The notes beneath the pieces were generated by a model, which did no database searches, was not told the origin of the DNA, and was given only the letters and a program-made list of their open reading frames with translations. The position numbers and the translations under genes are program-made. Shown here piece after piece: positions 24,851 through 32,636 of a DNA stretch of 64,000 nucleotides; within the stretch, counting starts at the first letter, position 1, and each line of letters starts with the position of its first letter. This stretch comes from Filifactor villosus. GTDB taxonomy: Bacteria > Bacillota > Clostridia > Peptostreptococcales > Filifactoraceae. The stretch spans positions 62,001-126,000 of the forward strand of contig NZ_JBHSHL010000013.1 of assembly GCF_042652965.1 (NCBI RefSeq), read 5' to 3'.

Positions 24851-25204
24851 ATGTCAGTTTGCACAATCAATGAATACGGAAATATCTACATCGAAAAAGA
24901 TGTTGTTGCCAAGATTGCAAACCAAGCGGCAAGAGAGTGTTACGGGTTGGTGGGGTTTGCATCGAGAAACAAAAACGGGATCGTGGAATTGTTGTCCTTC
25001 TCTAACGGAACTAAGGGGATCCAAGTCGACATTACGGATAACATCGTATCTTTGAAGCTTTTTGTCATCATACAGTACGGTACGAACATTGCCGTCGTTG
25101 CAGAGAACATCATAGACCGAGTGAAGTACTACGTAGAGCATCAGACGGGGCTCAAAGTGGGAGAGATCACGCTCAATGTCGATGGAGTAAGGGTACAAAA
25201 GTAA
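24851..25204 (+). CDS. Asp23/Gls24 family envelope stress protein (YloU-like)
   Basis: A 117-residue Asp23/Gls24 (DUF322) protein. It begins with the family pattern ISTSKKMLL-like in another frame but in its own frame reads GNIYIEKDVVAKIANQAARE, then CYGLVGFASR; the end ITLNVDGVRVQK is also typical. Members lie beneath the membrane and are linked to envelope or alkaline stress. AAAGGAGG precedes the ATG. It sits directly upstream of the DAK2 kinase gene, the standard yloU-yloV arrangement, with 19 bases between them. Confidence 0.92.
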   Translation: MSVCTINEYGNIYIEKDVVAKIANQAARECYGLVGFASRNKNGIVELLSFSNGTKGIQVDITDNIVSLKLFVIIQYGTNIAVVAENIIDRVKYYVEHQTGLKVGEITLNVDGVRVQK

Positions 25205-25223
25205 AGTGGGAGGACAAGGATTG

Positions 25224-26855
25224 ATGAATAGAATAGAAGGAAGATTGTTTCGTCAAATGTTGATCTCGGGTGCCAATAATCTGGCAAACGAAAGAGATAT
25301 TGTAGACAGACTCAACGTATTTCCCGTTCCTGACGGGGATACCGGAACGAATATGTCGTTGACCATGAGTTCTGCGATCGCGGAGTTGCAAAAAACCGAT
25401 TCCAACCATCCGGAGGATATCGGAAAGGCTGTGGCAAGAGGCTCTCTTATGGGAGCAAGAGGAAACTCGGGAGTTATCCTGTCTCAAATTTTGCGCGGTT
25501 TCGCACAGGCGATAGAAGGAAAGCAGAACCTCGGTGTTGAAGATGTCGCCAATGCGTTGAGCAGTGCTTCCAAGGTTGCTTATAAAGCGGTTATCAAGCC
25601 CGTGGAAGGAACAATATTGACGGTTTGTAGAGAAACGGCGGAAGTTGCTCAAGAACATAGGGATATGGAAGAGATGTCGGTCTTTTTGAAGAAGGTACTC
25701 GAAGGAGCAAGACGTTCTTTGGCTCATACCCCGGAGCTCTTGAAAGCCTTAAAGGAAGCTAATGTTGTAGATTCCGGAGGAAGAGGCCTTCTCTCCATCC
25801 TTGAAGGAATGATTCGCTGTTATGAAGGTTCTCCTGTCAATGCGGACGGTACGAGCACAGCTGCTCCTCAGGATTTTGATGAATTGATGAAACAGGATAT
25901 CCACGCGTTTTCCGGAGAGATCGAATTTGGCTATTGTACCGAGTTTTTCCTAAGGACTTATGAAGTCGATGCCGAGACCTTCCGTAAAGAGATCGAGCAT
26001 ATGGGCGATTCGATGGTCGTCGTAGGAGATGAAGGAGTTATCAAGATCCACATCCACACCGAAGATCCGGGAGCTGTATTGCAGATGGCGGGAGCTCATG
26101 GAGCTTTGGACAGGATCAAGATAGAGAATATGAGACTTCAGCAGGAAGAAGTCCTTAAGAAGCGTGCCGAAGAAGCTCATCAGGAAGAGACCGAGGAACT
26201 TCCCTTCGGGATCATCTCCGTAGTAACGGGCAAGGGCCTGGCTCAGATCATGAAGGATTTGAATGTCACCTTGACGATAGAAGGTGGACAGACGATGAAT
26301 CCGAGTACGGAGGACTTTGTGAAGGCGATCGAAAAGATCAACTCACAAAACATCTTCATCTTCCCCAACAACTCCAATATCATTATGGCGGCAAGTCAAG
26401 CGAAGGAGATCAGCGACAAGAATGTCATCGTCATACCTACGAAGGATATTCCAAGTTCTTTGGTCGCTTTGATGAACGTCGATCCCGAAGCGGAGATGGA
26501 AGAGATTGAGCAAGGCATGCTCGAGGCGATCGCGCGTGTAAGATCCGGGGAGATCACCTATGCGGTACGCGACACCGTCAATGGAGACAAGGACATAAAA
26601 GAAGGTGAGATCATTGCGATCACAGGAAAACAAATTATGGCGAACGGCAATGATATCGGATCGGTCACCTTGTCGATGATCGAGCAGATGGCGGATGAAG
26701 ACAGCGAGATCATTACTCTGTTCTATGGAGAAGATGTGCGACAGGAAGAAGCGGAAGCCTTGCGTGAGAAGGTACAGCAAAAGTTCCCCGACTGCGATAC
26801 CGAGCTTTATGAAGGCGGACAACCTCTGTATTACTACTTGGTGTCCGTGGAATAG
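25224..26855 (+). CDS. fakA: DAK2-domain fatty acid kinase catalytic subunit (YloV/FakA-like)
   Basis: A 543-residue protein that, with a fatty-acid-binding FakB partner, phosphorylates exogenous fatty acids to acyl phosphates. The N-terminal DAK2 kinase domain has NVFPVPDGDTGTNM (about 32-45) and GARGNSGVILSQILRG (about 80-95). The C-terminal region carries a DegV-like FakB-interaction domain with IFPNNSNIIMAA. I place the start at ATG 25224 (MNRIEGRLF); GGAGG is 10 bases upstream, and a GTG at 25206 would lack a site. fakB is not in the window, and recG, often next, is also absent. Confidence 0.9.
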   Translation: MNRIEGRLFRQMLISGANNLANERDIVDRLNVFPVPDGDTGTNMSLTMSSAIAELQKTDSNHPEDIGKAVARGSLMGARGNSGVILSQILRGFAQAIEGKQNLGVEDVANALSSASKVAYKAVIKPVEGTILTVCRETAEVAQEHRDMEEMSVFLKKVLEGARRSLAHTPELLKALKEANVVDSGGRGLLSILEGMIRCYEGSPVNADGTSTAAPQDFDELMKQDIHAFSGEIEFGYCTEFFLRTYEVDAETFRKEIEHMGDSMVVVGDEGVIKIHIHTEDPGAVLQMAGAHGALDRIKIENMRLQQEEVLKKRAEEAHQEETEELPFGIISVVTGKGLAQIMKDLNVTLTIEGGQTMNPSTEDFVKAIEKINSQNIFIFPNNSNIIMAASQAKEISDKNVIVIPTKDIPSSLVALMNVDPEAEMEEIEQGMLEAIARVRSGEITYAVRDTVNGDKDIKEGEIIAITGKQIMANGNDIGSVTLSMIEQMADEDSEIITLFYGEDVRQEEAEALREKVQQKFPDCDTELYEGGQPLYYYLVSVE

Positions 26856-26870
26856 CCGGAGGTAATGCTG

Positions 26871-26978
26871 TTTTTCGCCTGAAATCTCAGGTACGCAGAA
26901 CAGGTCAGTATCGAAAAACAACCGGGAGAATGATATGCCCTGAAGCATCCGACCTGTCAATTTAAACAGATAACATCA
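26871..26978 (-). repeat. Dispersed element, family B (diverged)
   Basis: Contains CAGTATCGAAAAACAACCGG and GCATCCGACCTGTCAATTTA, with degraded ends. Confidence 0.6.
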
Positions 26979-27109
26979 CAAAGAAAAGGTCGATACGTTC
27001 CCTCCTTCATTGGAAGAGTGGAAATATTTGCCGGAGTAAAATATTTCATCGCTTGTAAAATACAAGTTGTTGATCAAGAAATCCAAATTCGGAATAACAA
27101 AAAACGCAT

Positions 27110-27152
27110 AAAAGTCTTATTTTCTTTATTGGAGGGAAATAGGACTTTTTTA
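27110..27152 (+). terminator. Rho-independent terminator
   Basis: AAAAGTCTTATTTT pairs with AAATAGGACTTTTTT across a loop of about 12 bases and ends in a T run. It is 260 bases past fakA, the nearest plus-strand gene. Confidence 0.65.
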
Positions 27153-27209
27153 TGTTAGGACTCACCGGATATCGATATCTATCTATTTAGTTGACATTGA
27201 TGTCATCTC

Positions 27210-27324
27210 ATACTATTTTTCAATAGAAGTATGGATATATTTATTCTGCGATTACGAAAATCCGTTTTATCTTCTATCGGTTACACAACATTTATATCCA
27301 TAATCCAAACGAAGAATAGTATAA
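27210..27324 (+). repeat. Dispersed element, family A
   Basis: From ATACTATTTTTCAATAGAAG to AACGAAGAATAGTATAA, with CGATTACGAAAATCCG and TATCTTCTATCGGTTACAC inside. Confidence 0.8.
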
Positions 27325-27412
27325 AATATCGGATCAACATTGTAGGAGATTTTTGATAGATAACGAATTTCGTGGTACAATAATATTTTATAAGAGAAAA
27401 CTTAAACGGAAA

Positions 27413-27528
27413 TAATACTATTCTCTGTTTGAATTGTTGGGTATACAGAAGTATCATTTCCGGAAAACTACTTGGATAATGAAATGCTTCAAAGCATCCG
27501 ACCTGACATTTTCATGAGATAACAATGT
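27413..27528 (-). repeat. Dispersed element, family B, just upstream of mtaB
   Basis: From TAATACTATTCTCTGTTTGA to TTTCATGAGATAACAATG, with CATCCGACCTGACATTTTCA inside. It ends just before the mtaB ribosome binding site, so it lies within the mtaB leader. Confidence 0.75.
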
Positions 27529-27543
27529 AAAAGGAGAATTTGA

Positions 27544-28905
27544 TTGAAACTCATAAGCAATATTGTAGATAGAAGAAATGCAGTTACACAGCAGAACGCG
27601 GATACCAAAGCAAGGACGGTGGCGACCCTAACACTGGGCTGTAAGGTCAATCAGTATGAGACCGAGGCGATGGAAGAGCTTTTTGTGGCACAGGGTTATT
27701 CTCTGACAGACTTTGAGGATTTTGCCGATGTCTATGTGATCAACACCTGCACGGTAACGGCAATGTCCGACAAGAAGTCGAGACAGATGATACGCCGAAC
27801 ACGCAAACTCAATCCGGATGCCGTTGTCGCCGTCATCGGCTGTTATTCCCAAAAGGCCCCGGAAGAGGTATTGAAGATCGAAGAGGTCAACCTTGTCATG
27901 GGTACTACCGGAAAGAACAACATCGTCAAAGAAGTCGCTCGGACCTCTTCTCGGGACAAGAGGATCGTCGTTGACGATATTATGAAACTGAGGGACTTTG
28001 AAGAAATGTCGATCAGCAGCGCGGGAGATCATACCAGAGCCTTTGTCAAGATCCAGGACGGCTGTGATCGGTTCTGCACTTACTGCATCATCCCCTATGC
28101 TCGCGGTCCGGTTCGCAGCAGACAGATGGACTCCATCGTGCGTGAAGTGACCTCGCTTGTAGGTAACGGATATCGGGAAGTCGTTCTGACGGGGATCCAC
28201 GTAGCCTCCTACGGAAAAGACCTCAAGCAGGGTTCCCTCATCGATGTGATCGAGAGACTCTGTAAGATAGAAGGGCTTGAGCGGATCCGAACTTCTTCCG
28301 TGGAACCTACGATCATCACCGAGGACTTCTTGAAAAGATTGAGCAGTCTGCCTCAATTCTGTCCTCACTTCCACCTCTCTTTGCAAAGCGGGTGCGACAG
28401 TGTATTGAAACGGATGAACCGCAGGTACGATACAGGGCAATACAGGGAGGCCGTCGACAAGATCAGACGCTATTATCCCAAGGCGGCCATTACGACGGAT
28501 GTGATCGTGGGCTTTCCGGGAGAAACCGCCGAAGAGTTTGAAACAACAAGAAGGTATCTTCAAGAGATCAAGCTCTTTGAGATGCACATCTTTCCCTATT
28601 CTCCGAGAGAAGGGACCGTTGCCGCAAAGATGAAGGATGCCGTTACCAAGGATGAAAAGCAGAGGAGGAGCAAGATCCTTATCGAACTGGGAGAAGAACA
28701 CAGGAGGGAGTTTATGGACTCCCATATCGGGGATGAGGTCGAGGTGCTGTTTGAGACCTTTGAAGAAGGTTATTGCTACGGCCATACGGTCAACTATATC
28801 AAGGTGAGGGTAGAGAGCAAGCGGGATCTCTCCAACGAGATCCGAAGGATTCACCTTGAAAGCGTGCAGGAAGATCGGATGGAAGGAAGATTGAAAGAAG
28901 ATTGA
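27544..28905 (+). CDS. mtaB: tRNA t6A37 methylthiotransferase
   Basis: This 453-residue enzyme converts t6A37 to ms2t6A in tRNAs. The N-terminal MTTase domain has three cysteines (Cys33 in TLGCKVNQYE, Cys69 in NTCTV, Cys100 in IGCYS); the radical-SAM site is CDRFCTYC (Cys174, Cys178, Cys181), followed by IIPYARGPVRSR. TLGCKVNQYE distinguishes MtaB from MiaB and RimO. The TTG start has AAGGAG 8 bases upstream and gives a roughly 23-residue extension before the conserved start. The C-terminal codons and stop lie inside an 11-bp tandem repeat. Confidence 0.93.
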   Translation: MKLISNIVDRRNAVTQQNADTKARTVATLTLGCKVNQYETEAMEELFVAQGYSLTDFEDFADVYVINTCTVTAMSDKKSRQMIRRTRKLNPDAVVAVIGCYSQKAPEEVLKIEEVNLVMGTTGKNNIVKEVARTSSRDKRIVVDDIMKLRDFEEMSISSAGDHTRAFVKIQDGCDRFCTYCIIPYARGPVRSRQMDSIVREVTSLVGNGYREVVLTGIHVASYGKDLKQGSLIDVIERLCKIEGLERIRTSSVEPTIITEDFLKRLSSLPQFCPHFHLSLQSGCDSVLKRMNRRYDTGQYREAVDKIRRYYPKAAITTDVIVGFPGETAEEFETTRRYLQEIKLFEMHIFPYSPREGTVAAKMKDAVTKDEKQRRSKILIELGEEHRREFMDSHIGDEVEVLFETFEEGYCYGHTVNYIKVRVESKRDLSNEIRRIHLESVQEDRMEGRLKED

Positions 28906-28940
28906 AAGAAGATTGAAAGAAGATTGAAAGAAGATTGAAG
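28887..28940 (+). repeat. 11-bp tandem repeat over the mtaB stop codon
   Basis: AAGATTGAAAG occurs four times exactly (28887, 28898, 28909, 28920) and a fifth time nearly complete (28931). The mtaB TGA lies inside the second unit. Confidence 0.9.
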
Positions 28941-29045
28941 GAGAGGGTTTCGGACTCACAAGAACCTGTTTGATCAAATTGAAATCGGATAAGGTCGACA
29001 TTTCAATGCTGTCACCTATTTCTTTTTTGAATTATAGAGCTATTT

Positions 29046-29160
29046 AATACTACTATTCTTTTGAATAGTGGATATAAACGATCTGTGACCATAGAAGACA
29101 ATATAGTTTTTCGTCATCGAAAAAATAGATATATCCATACTCCTATTGGAGAAGAGTATA
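29046..29160 (-). repeat. Dispersed element, family A
   Basis: From TACTACTATTCTTTTGAATA to ACTCCTATTGGAGAAGAGTA, with ATCTGTGACCATAGAAGA inside. Bases 29161-29330 hold a further element-end fragment (TTTTATCGGAGGATGGTATA near 29201) and no gene. Confidence 0.8.
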
Positions 29161-29330
29161 AGTTGCTGTCGGAAAGTGTATAGTTTGTTTTTTTGCATTT
29201 TTATCGGAGGATGGTATAAATCTGTTCTTCGATAAAAATACTGCCCATAGAAATATAAAAATCCTTGAAAAACTTGAATCGTAATAGGGTGCATTTCTAT
29301 TTTAAACAAAGAAAAACAGTAAGCCTTTTT

Positions 29331-29378
29331 TGATAGGTACTCTCTTTACTGGACAATCAGTAAGGAGGGTACCTATCA
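29331..29378. repeat. Large hairpin at the edge of the AT-rich island
   Basis: Arms 29331-29351 and 29358-29378 (TGATAGGTAC... and ...GTACCTATCA) pair at about 19 of 21 positions around a 6-base loop GACAAT. It is not followed by a T run. It could be a terminator for the minus-strand pair or an end structure of an inserted segment. Confidence 0.6.
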
Positions 29379-29446
29379 GTTTGATCTACTGTTCCTGCAT
29401 TAGCTTTCATTAAATTTTTAATTATGGGGGCTGAAATTTTATTATT

Positions 29447-29815
29447 TTAGCTATTGCTTAATCTATTTAAAGCCTCAACTTCGCTTTCGACAAAAAATAT
29501 ATCATTCCCTTGATTACATTCATAAATAAAGGCATTTAGAGCACTACTTTCGTAATTAGAAAAATCTCCTATAATTGCCAATTTCATTTTATAATTTATT
29601 AACTTTTGCAAAATATTCCCTGCAACTTTGTTGCGAAGTTCAAAGAAATCTTCTGCAAGATTATCTTTGTTAATGATAACTCTGTTTTCTCCCGTTTCAT
29701 AAGCGATTGTCATAAACAGATCCAAAAATGACCGCTCATCCGATATTACAATTGACTCATCTTCAATTCGTACAACCTTGGTTTTATCTTTTAATTCTAC
29801 CAGTTTATGTTTCAT
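29447..29815 (-). CDS. DUF4180 domain protein
   Basis: A 122-residue protein fitting the DUF4180 family, whose function is not known. The typical features are a central FFELRNKVAGNILQKLINY (about 65-83), then LAIIGDFSNYESSALNAFIYE and a final (V/F)FFVESEVEAL. Codons are AT-rich (AAA, ATT, TTA), unlike the GAG/AAG/ATC-rich neighbours, so recent acquisition is likely. Its ATG overlaps the stop of the upstream SUMF1-fold gene (ATGA), so the two are translationally coupled. Confidence 0.8.
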   Translation of the reverse strand: MKHKLVELKDKTKVVRIEDESIVISDERSFLDLFMTIAYETGENRVIINKDNLAEDFFELRNKVAGNILQKLINYKMKLAIIGDFSNYESSALNAFIYECNQGNDIFFVESEVEALNRLSNS

Positions 29816-30561
29816 TCAATTCCCTCCGGATTATTTTTTGCTATTCTAAATCCCAAATCATCAATTCTAAAATCAGGAAAACTCTTTCTCCTTGAGGTAA
29901 CACCACAGGCTCTCTTTTCGCTTGCGAAGCTCCCGCCTCTAAAAATGCGATAGTTTCCATATCGTTCTTCATCATACAAATCAAAACACCATTCCCAAAC
30001 ATTTCCGATCATATCAAAAAGCCCAAAATTATTTTCCTTTTTTGTTTTTACTTCATGTAACCTGCCATCAGAATTTTCTTCAAACCAAGCGATATCTTCA
30101 ATATTATCGTATCGATATCCTTGCGTATTTCCTCTACAAGCATATTGCCATTCTGCATCTCTTGGTAATCTAAATCCATTTTTTGAATCATCGACTACAA
30201 TTTTTTCTGAAACAAAATTCAATGTGTAGCACTTTTCCAATGAAAGTTTTTCAGAAAGTAGGTTGCAAAATTTGATTGAATCTATCCAACTTATATTTAC
30301 CACAGGAAAATCTTTTGTTTGAATGTCGCAGTCAATACCCATGACATAATGATATAGTTCATTAGTCACGGGAGCTTTCAACAATAAAAATGGTTGAATC
30401 ATTGCTAATTCTTGCTTAACGATTTTTTCTTTTTTTGTTCCGGGGATAGACATTTTGTAATCCGAACTCATCCACTTGATTGGATCAACAAAATCCCTAA
30501 TTAACTCCTGCCCTTCGGGGATTAAGACCATATTTTCTTTTACATATCTTATCAAGTCCAT
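29812..30561 (-). CDS. SUMF1/formylglycine-generating-enzyme-fold protein, probably not an active FGE
   Basis: A 249-residue protein with the SUMF1 (C-type-lectin-like) fold: PVTNELYHYV near 85-94, FRLPRDAEWQYACRG (about 150-164), GLFDMIGNVWEWC (about 195-207), RIFRGGSF near 220 and LGFRIAKN at the end. Genuine formylglycine-generating enzymes have two active cysteines after RGGS (CHxSYC pattern). Here the segment reads RGGSFASEKRACG, so the first is Ser and only the second remains. Oxidase activity is therefore unlikely. It is AT-rich like its partner and overlaps the DUF4180 gene by four bases. No sulfatase is nearby. Its role is unknown. Confidence 0.8.
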   Translation of the reverse strand: MDLIRYVKENMVLIPEGQELIRDFVDPIKWMSSDYKMSIPGTKKEKIVKQELAMIQPFLLLKAPVTNELYHYVMGIDCDIQTKDFPVVNISWIDSIKFCNLLSEKLSLEKCYTLNFVSEKIVVDDSKNGFRLPRDAEWQYACRGNTQGYRYDNIEDIAWFEENSDGRLHEVKTKKENNFGLFDMIGNVWEWCFDLYDEERYGNYRIFRGGSFASEKRACGVTSRRKSFPDFRIDDLGFRIAKNNPEGIE

Positions 30562-31224
30562 TTTTCACACCTATAAATTTAAATCTGTTTATCTATATCG
30601 ACGAATAGTATACCATTTTCAAGGAGTTTTTTCTACCATCGGATTTTCCTGTTTCCGATCAAAGCTTTTTTGTGGAAATAGGTAGTAAAATAAACGAAGG
30701 AATAGATACAAAAAATCTATCTATCGTCTTTATTCTTTCCGTTCCGTTGGTACTACATTCAACAGCTTATCTTGAAGGGGATCTTCGCTCTTTTTATCAA
30801 ACGATATCTCGGATACAAGGGTCTTTCCTCTAATCTTTTTTATCATAGTACAGTTCGGCTTTAGGGGTGTATCTTATTCTGTGATTCTTGTTTTTCTGTC
30901 ATTCAATTCTTCCTTTTACCTGCACCAAAAAAATTTCCTATGATTAGAAAACCTCTTTTTATATTGGATGGTATTTGATTTTGAGTTGTTGATTCTTTCT
31001 TGCTCTATATTCCCTTGGTTGTAAAAAGAGAGCGGAGACACAAAATATTCTGTGAATTTTGAATACGGATATGGTATACTTATGATATTCATACTGTTAT
31101 CCGGTTGGATCGCTTGACCGATGAGCTGCTCTCTATGGGTGCAAAATGGTCGTTGCTTTCGTAAAAGCGGATATTTTCGCAGTTCAATCGGATCATAGTG
31201 GCAAATAGAAAAGGAGGGATAGGA
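30562..31224. other. AT-rich gap between the island and the HIT gene
   Basis: I see no gene. CTATATCGACGAATAGTATA near 30594-30612 resembles the right end of a family A element and marks the edge of the AT-rich island. The rest has no recognisable feature. Confidence 0.5.
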
Positions 31225-31563
31225 ATGGCTTGTATTTTTTGCAGTATCCTCAAAGGGGAGATACCGTCCAAAAAAGTGTATGAGGACGAGTTTGTCTATG
31301 CGTTTCACGATATAGATCCGAAGGCTCCGATCCATATCATCGTAATACCGAAGGAGCACTGTGCAAATATTTTGGAAGTGGCAACAGACAGCGATATGAT
31401 GAATCATATCGTTAAGGCCATCCAAGTGATAGCGAAACAGGAGGGCGTCGACGCCAAGGGTTTCCGCGTTGTAAACAACTGCGGTCCGGATGGAGGTCAA
31501 ACGGTGGAACACTTGCATTTCCATCTTTTGGGAGCTCGACAACTCACTTGGCCGCCGGGCTAA
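31225..31563 (+). CDS. HIT-family (histidine triad) nucleotide hydrolase
   Basis: A 112-residue HINT-type purine-nucleoside phosphoramidase. The catalytic triad HLHFHLLG gives His96, His98 and His100; the N-terminal CIFCSILKGEIPS and HDIDPKAPIHIIVIPK are typical. ATG 31225 lies 8 bases after AAGGAGG; a frame to GTG 31198 adds residues before that site and is unlikely. In many Firmicutes this gene lies near rpsU and yqeY, as it does here. Confidence 0.93.
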   Translation: MACIFCSILKGEIPSKKVYEDEFVYAFHDIDPKAPIHIIVIPKEHCANILEVATDSDMMNHIVKAIQVIAKQEGVDAKGFRVVNNCGPDGGQTVEHLHFHLLGARQLTWPPG

Positions 31564-31629
31564 AAAGCTCGTTGTCCGTCCTCTTGCAATCTTCGTTTTC
31601 ATTGTAGTCGCGCAATCTTCAAAAAATAC

Positions 31630-31658
31630 TTGAAAATATTTGCGATTGCGTTTATAAT
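31630..31658 (+). promoter_or_regulatory. Predicted sigma-A promoter of rpsU-yqeY
   Basis: TTGAAA, 17-base spacer, TATAAT, about 80 bases before rpsU. Confidence 0.75.
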
Positions 31659-31736
31659 ACTAAAATATAGCCCAACAGATACAACATTTTTGCTGATTTC
31701 AATCGGAAAGTGTTAGCAGTGAGGGGAGGGATAGAA

Positions 31737-31913
31737 GTGGCAACGGAAATTAAAGTAAAAGAAAATGAGTCATTGGACAGCGCGCTTAGAAGATTCAAGC
31801 GTCAATGTGCTCTTTCCGGAGTAATGCAGGAAGTTCGAAAAAGAGAGCATTATGACAAACCGAGTGTAAAGAGAAAGAAAAAAGCGGAAGCGGCAAGAAA
31901 GAAAAAAAGATAG
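31737..31913 (+). CDS. rpsU: 30S ribosomal protein S21
   Basis: A 58-residue basic protein of the small subunit platform, needed for translation initiation. It reads MATEIKVKENESLDSALRRF, then KRQCALSGVMQEVRKREHY and a Lys/Arg-rich tail. GTG 31737 has GAGGGGAGGG 6 bases upstream and gives the standard S21 length. An in-frame start at 31710 is not supported. It forms a pair with yqeY 16 bases downstream, the usual Firmicutes arrangement. Confidence 0.96.
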   Translation: MATEIKVKENESLDSALRRFKRQCALSGVMQEVRKREHYDKPSVKRKKKAEAARKKKR

Positions 31914-31929
31914 TTAAGAGGTGTTTTGC

Positions 31930-32373
31930 ATGACTCTTAAGGATAGACTTACAAACGATTTGAAAGAATCGATGAAAAATAAAGAAACAGTAAGAAAGTC
32001 CGTCATTACATTGATTCGTGCTGACATCAAACAGTACGAAGTAGATAATCGAGTCGAGTTGGACGATGACAAGATCCTGACTCTGATCGCAAAACAAATG
32101 AAACAGAGAAAGGATGCCTTGGAGGAGTTCAAGAAGGCCGACAGGACTGATTTGATCGAGCAGACCAATGAGGAGATCAAGGTCCTGAGTTTTTATCTCC
32201 CCGAGCAACTCACAGATGATGAGTTGGAAGAGATCGTAAAGAAGGTTGTAGCTGAAGTAGGCGCAACATCCATGAAGGACATGGGAGCCATCATGGGCAA
32301 GGTTATGCCGCTTGTAAGCGGGAGAGCCGACGGTAAGCGCATCAATGCAATGGTTAAAAAAATCTTGGGCTAG
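31930..32373 (+). CDS. yqeY: YqeY/GatB-like domain protein
   Basis: A 147-residue protein related to the C-terminal domain of GatB of the amidotransferase. It contains LKDRLTNDLKESMKNKE at the N-terminus, a middle segment LSFYLPEQLTDDELEEIV, and DMGAIMGKVMPLVSGRADG with a C-terminal helix. A role linked to tRNA-dependent amidation is suggested by homology only. I start at ATG 31930, 8 bases after AAGAGG. It is co-transcribed with rpsU and ends at a terminator. Confidence 0.93.
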   Translation: MTLKDRLTNDLKESMKNKETVRKSVITLIRADIKQYEVDNRVELDDDKILTLIAKQMKQRKDALEEFKKADRTDLIEQTNEEIKVLSFYLPEQLTDDELEEIVKKVVAEVGATSMKDMGAIMGKVMPLVSGRADGKRINAMVKKILG

Positions 32374-32408
32374 AGCATTATTGTTGAAATGCGAATATTA
32401 TAATCATG

Positions 32409-32451
32409 GACTCTACATAAATCGATGAGATTTCTGTAGAGTCTTTCTTTT
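32409..32451 (+). terminator. Rho-independent terminator after yqeY
   Basis: GACTCTACA pairs perfectly with TGTAGAGTC across a 17-base loop and is followed by TTTCTTTTG, about 35 bases past yqeY. Confidence 0.8.
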
Positions 32452-32494
32452 GTAGAGTGAAAGGTGTTATACTGTCGTTAGAATAGGATGATGT

Positions 32495-32610
32495 TATACT
32501 ATTATCTGTTGGAATTGAGAGGTCGAATGTTTTGAGGCATAGGATCATCCAAATGGTTTTTTGGTAATGACATATTCTGTATACCCGACATTTCAAACGT
32601 AGAATAGTAT
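32495..32610 (+). repeat. Dispersed element, family B (reference copy)
   Basis: From TATACTATTATCTGTTGGAA to TTTCAAACGTAGAATAGTAT, with GGTCGAATGTTTTGAGGCAT and ATCATCCAAATGGTTTTTTG inside. It lies immediately before the MFS transporter gene. Confidence 0.8.
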
Positions 32611-32636
32611 GTGAAGTAGAAGGACGGAGAGAAACT

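Noticed and set aside
27628..29001. 457-residue open frame antisense to mtaB
   Set aside because: Shadow of the mtaB codon pattern. The same effect produces the long antisense frames over ppdK (18559-19809), era-cdd (12096-13283), pgk (58051-59382) and tpiA-gpmI (59407-60816).
29812..30561. Active formylglycine-generating enzyme, or a diversity-generating-retroelement target
   Set aside because: One catalytic cysteine is Ser and no sulfatase is nearby. No reverse transcriptase or template repeat is present.
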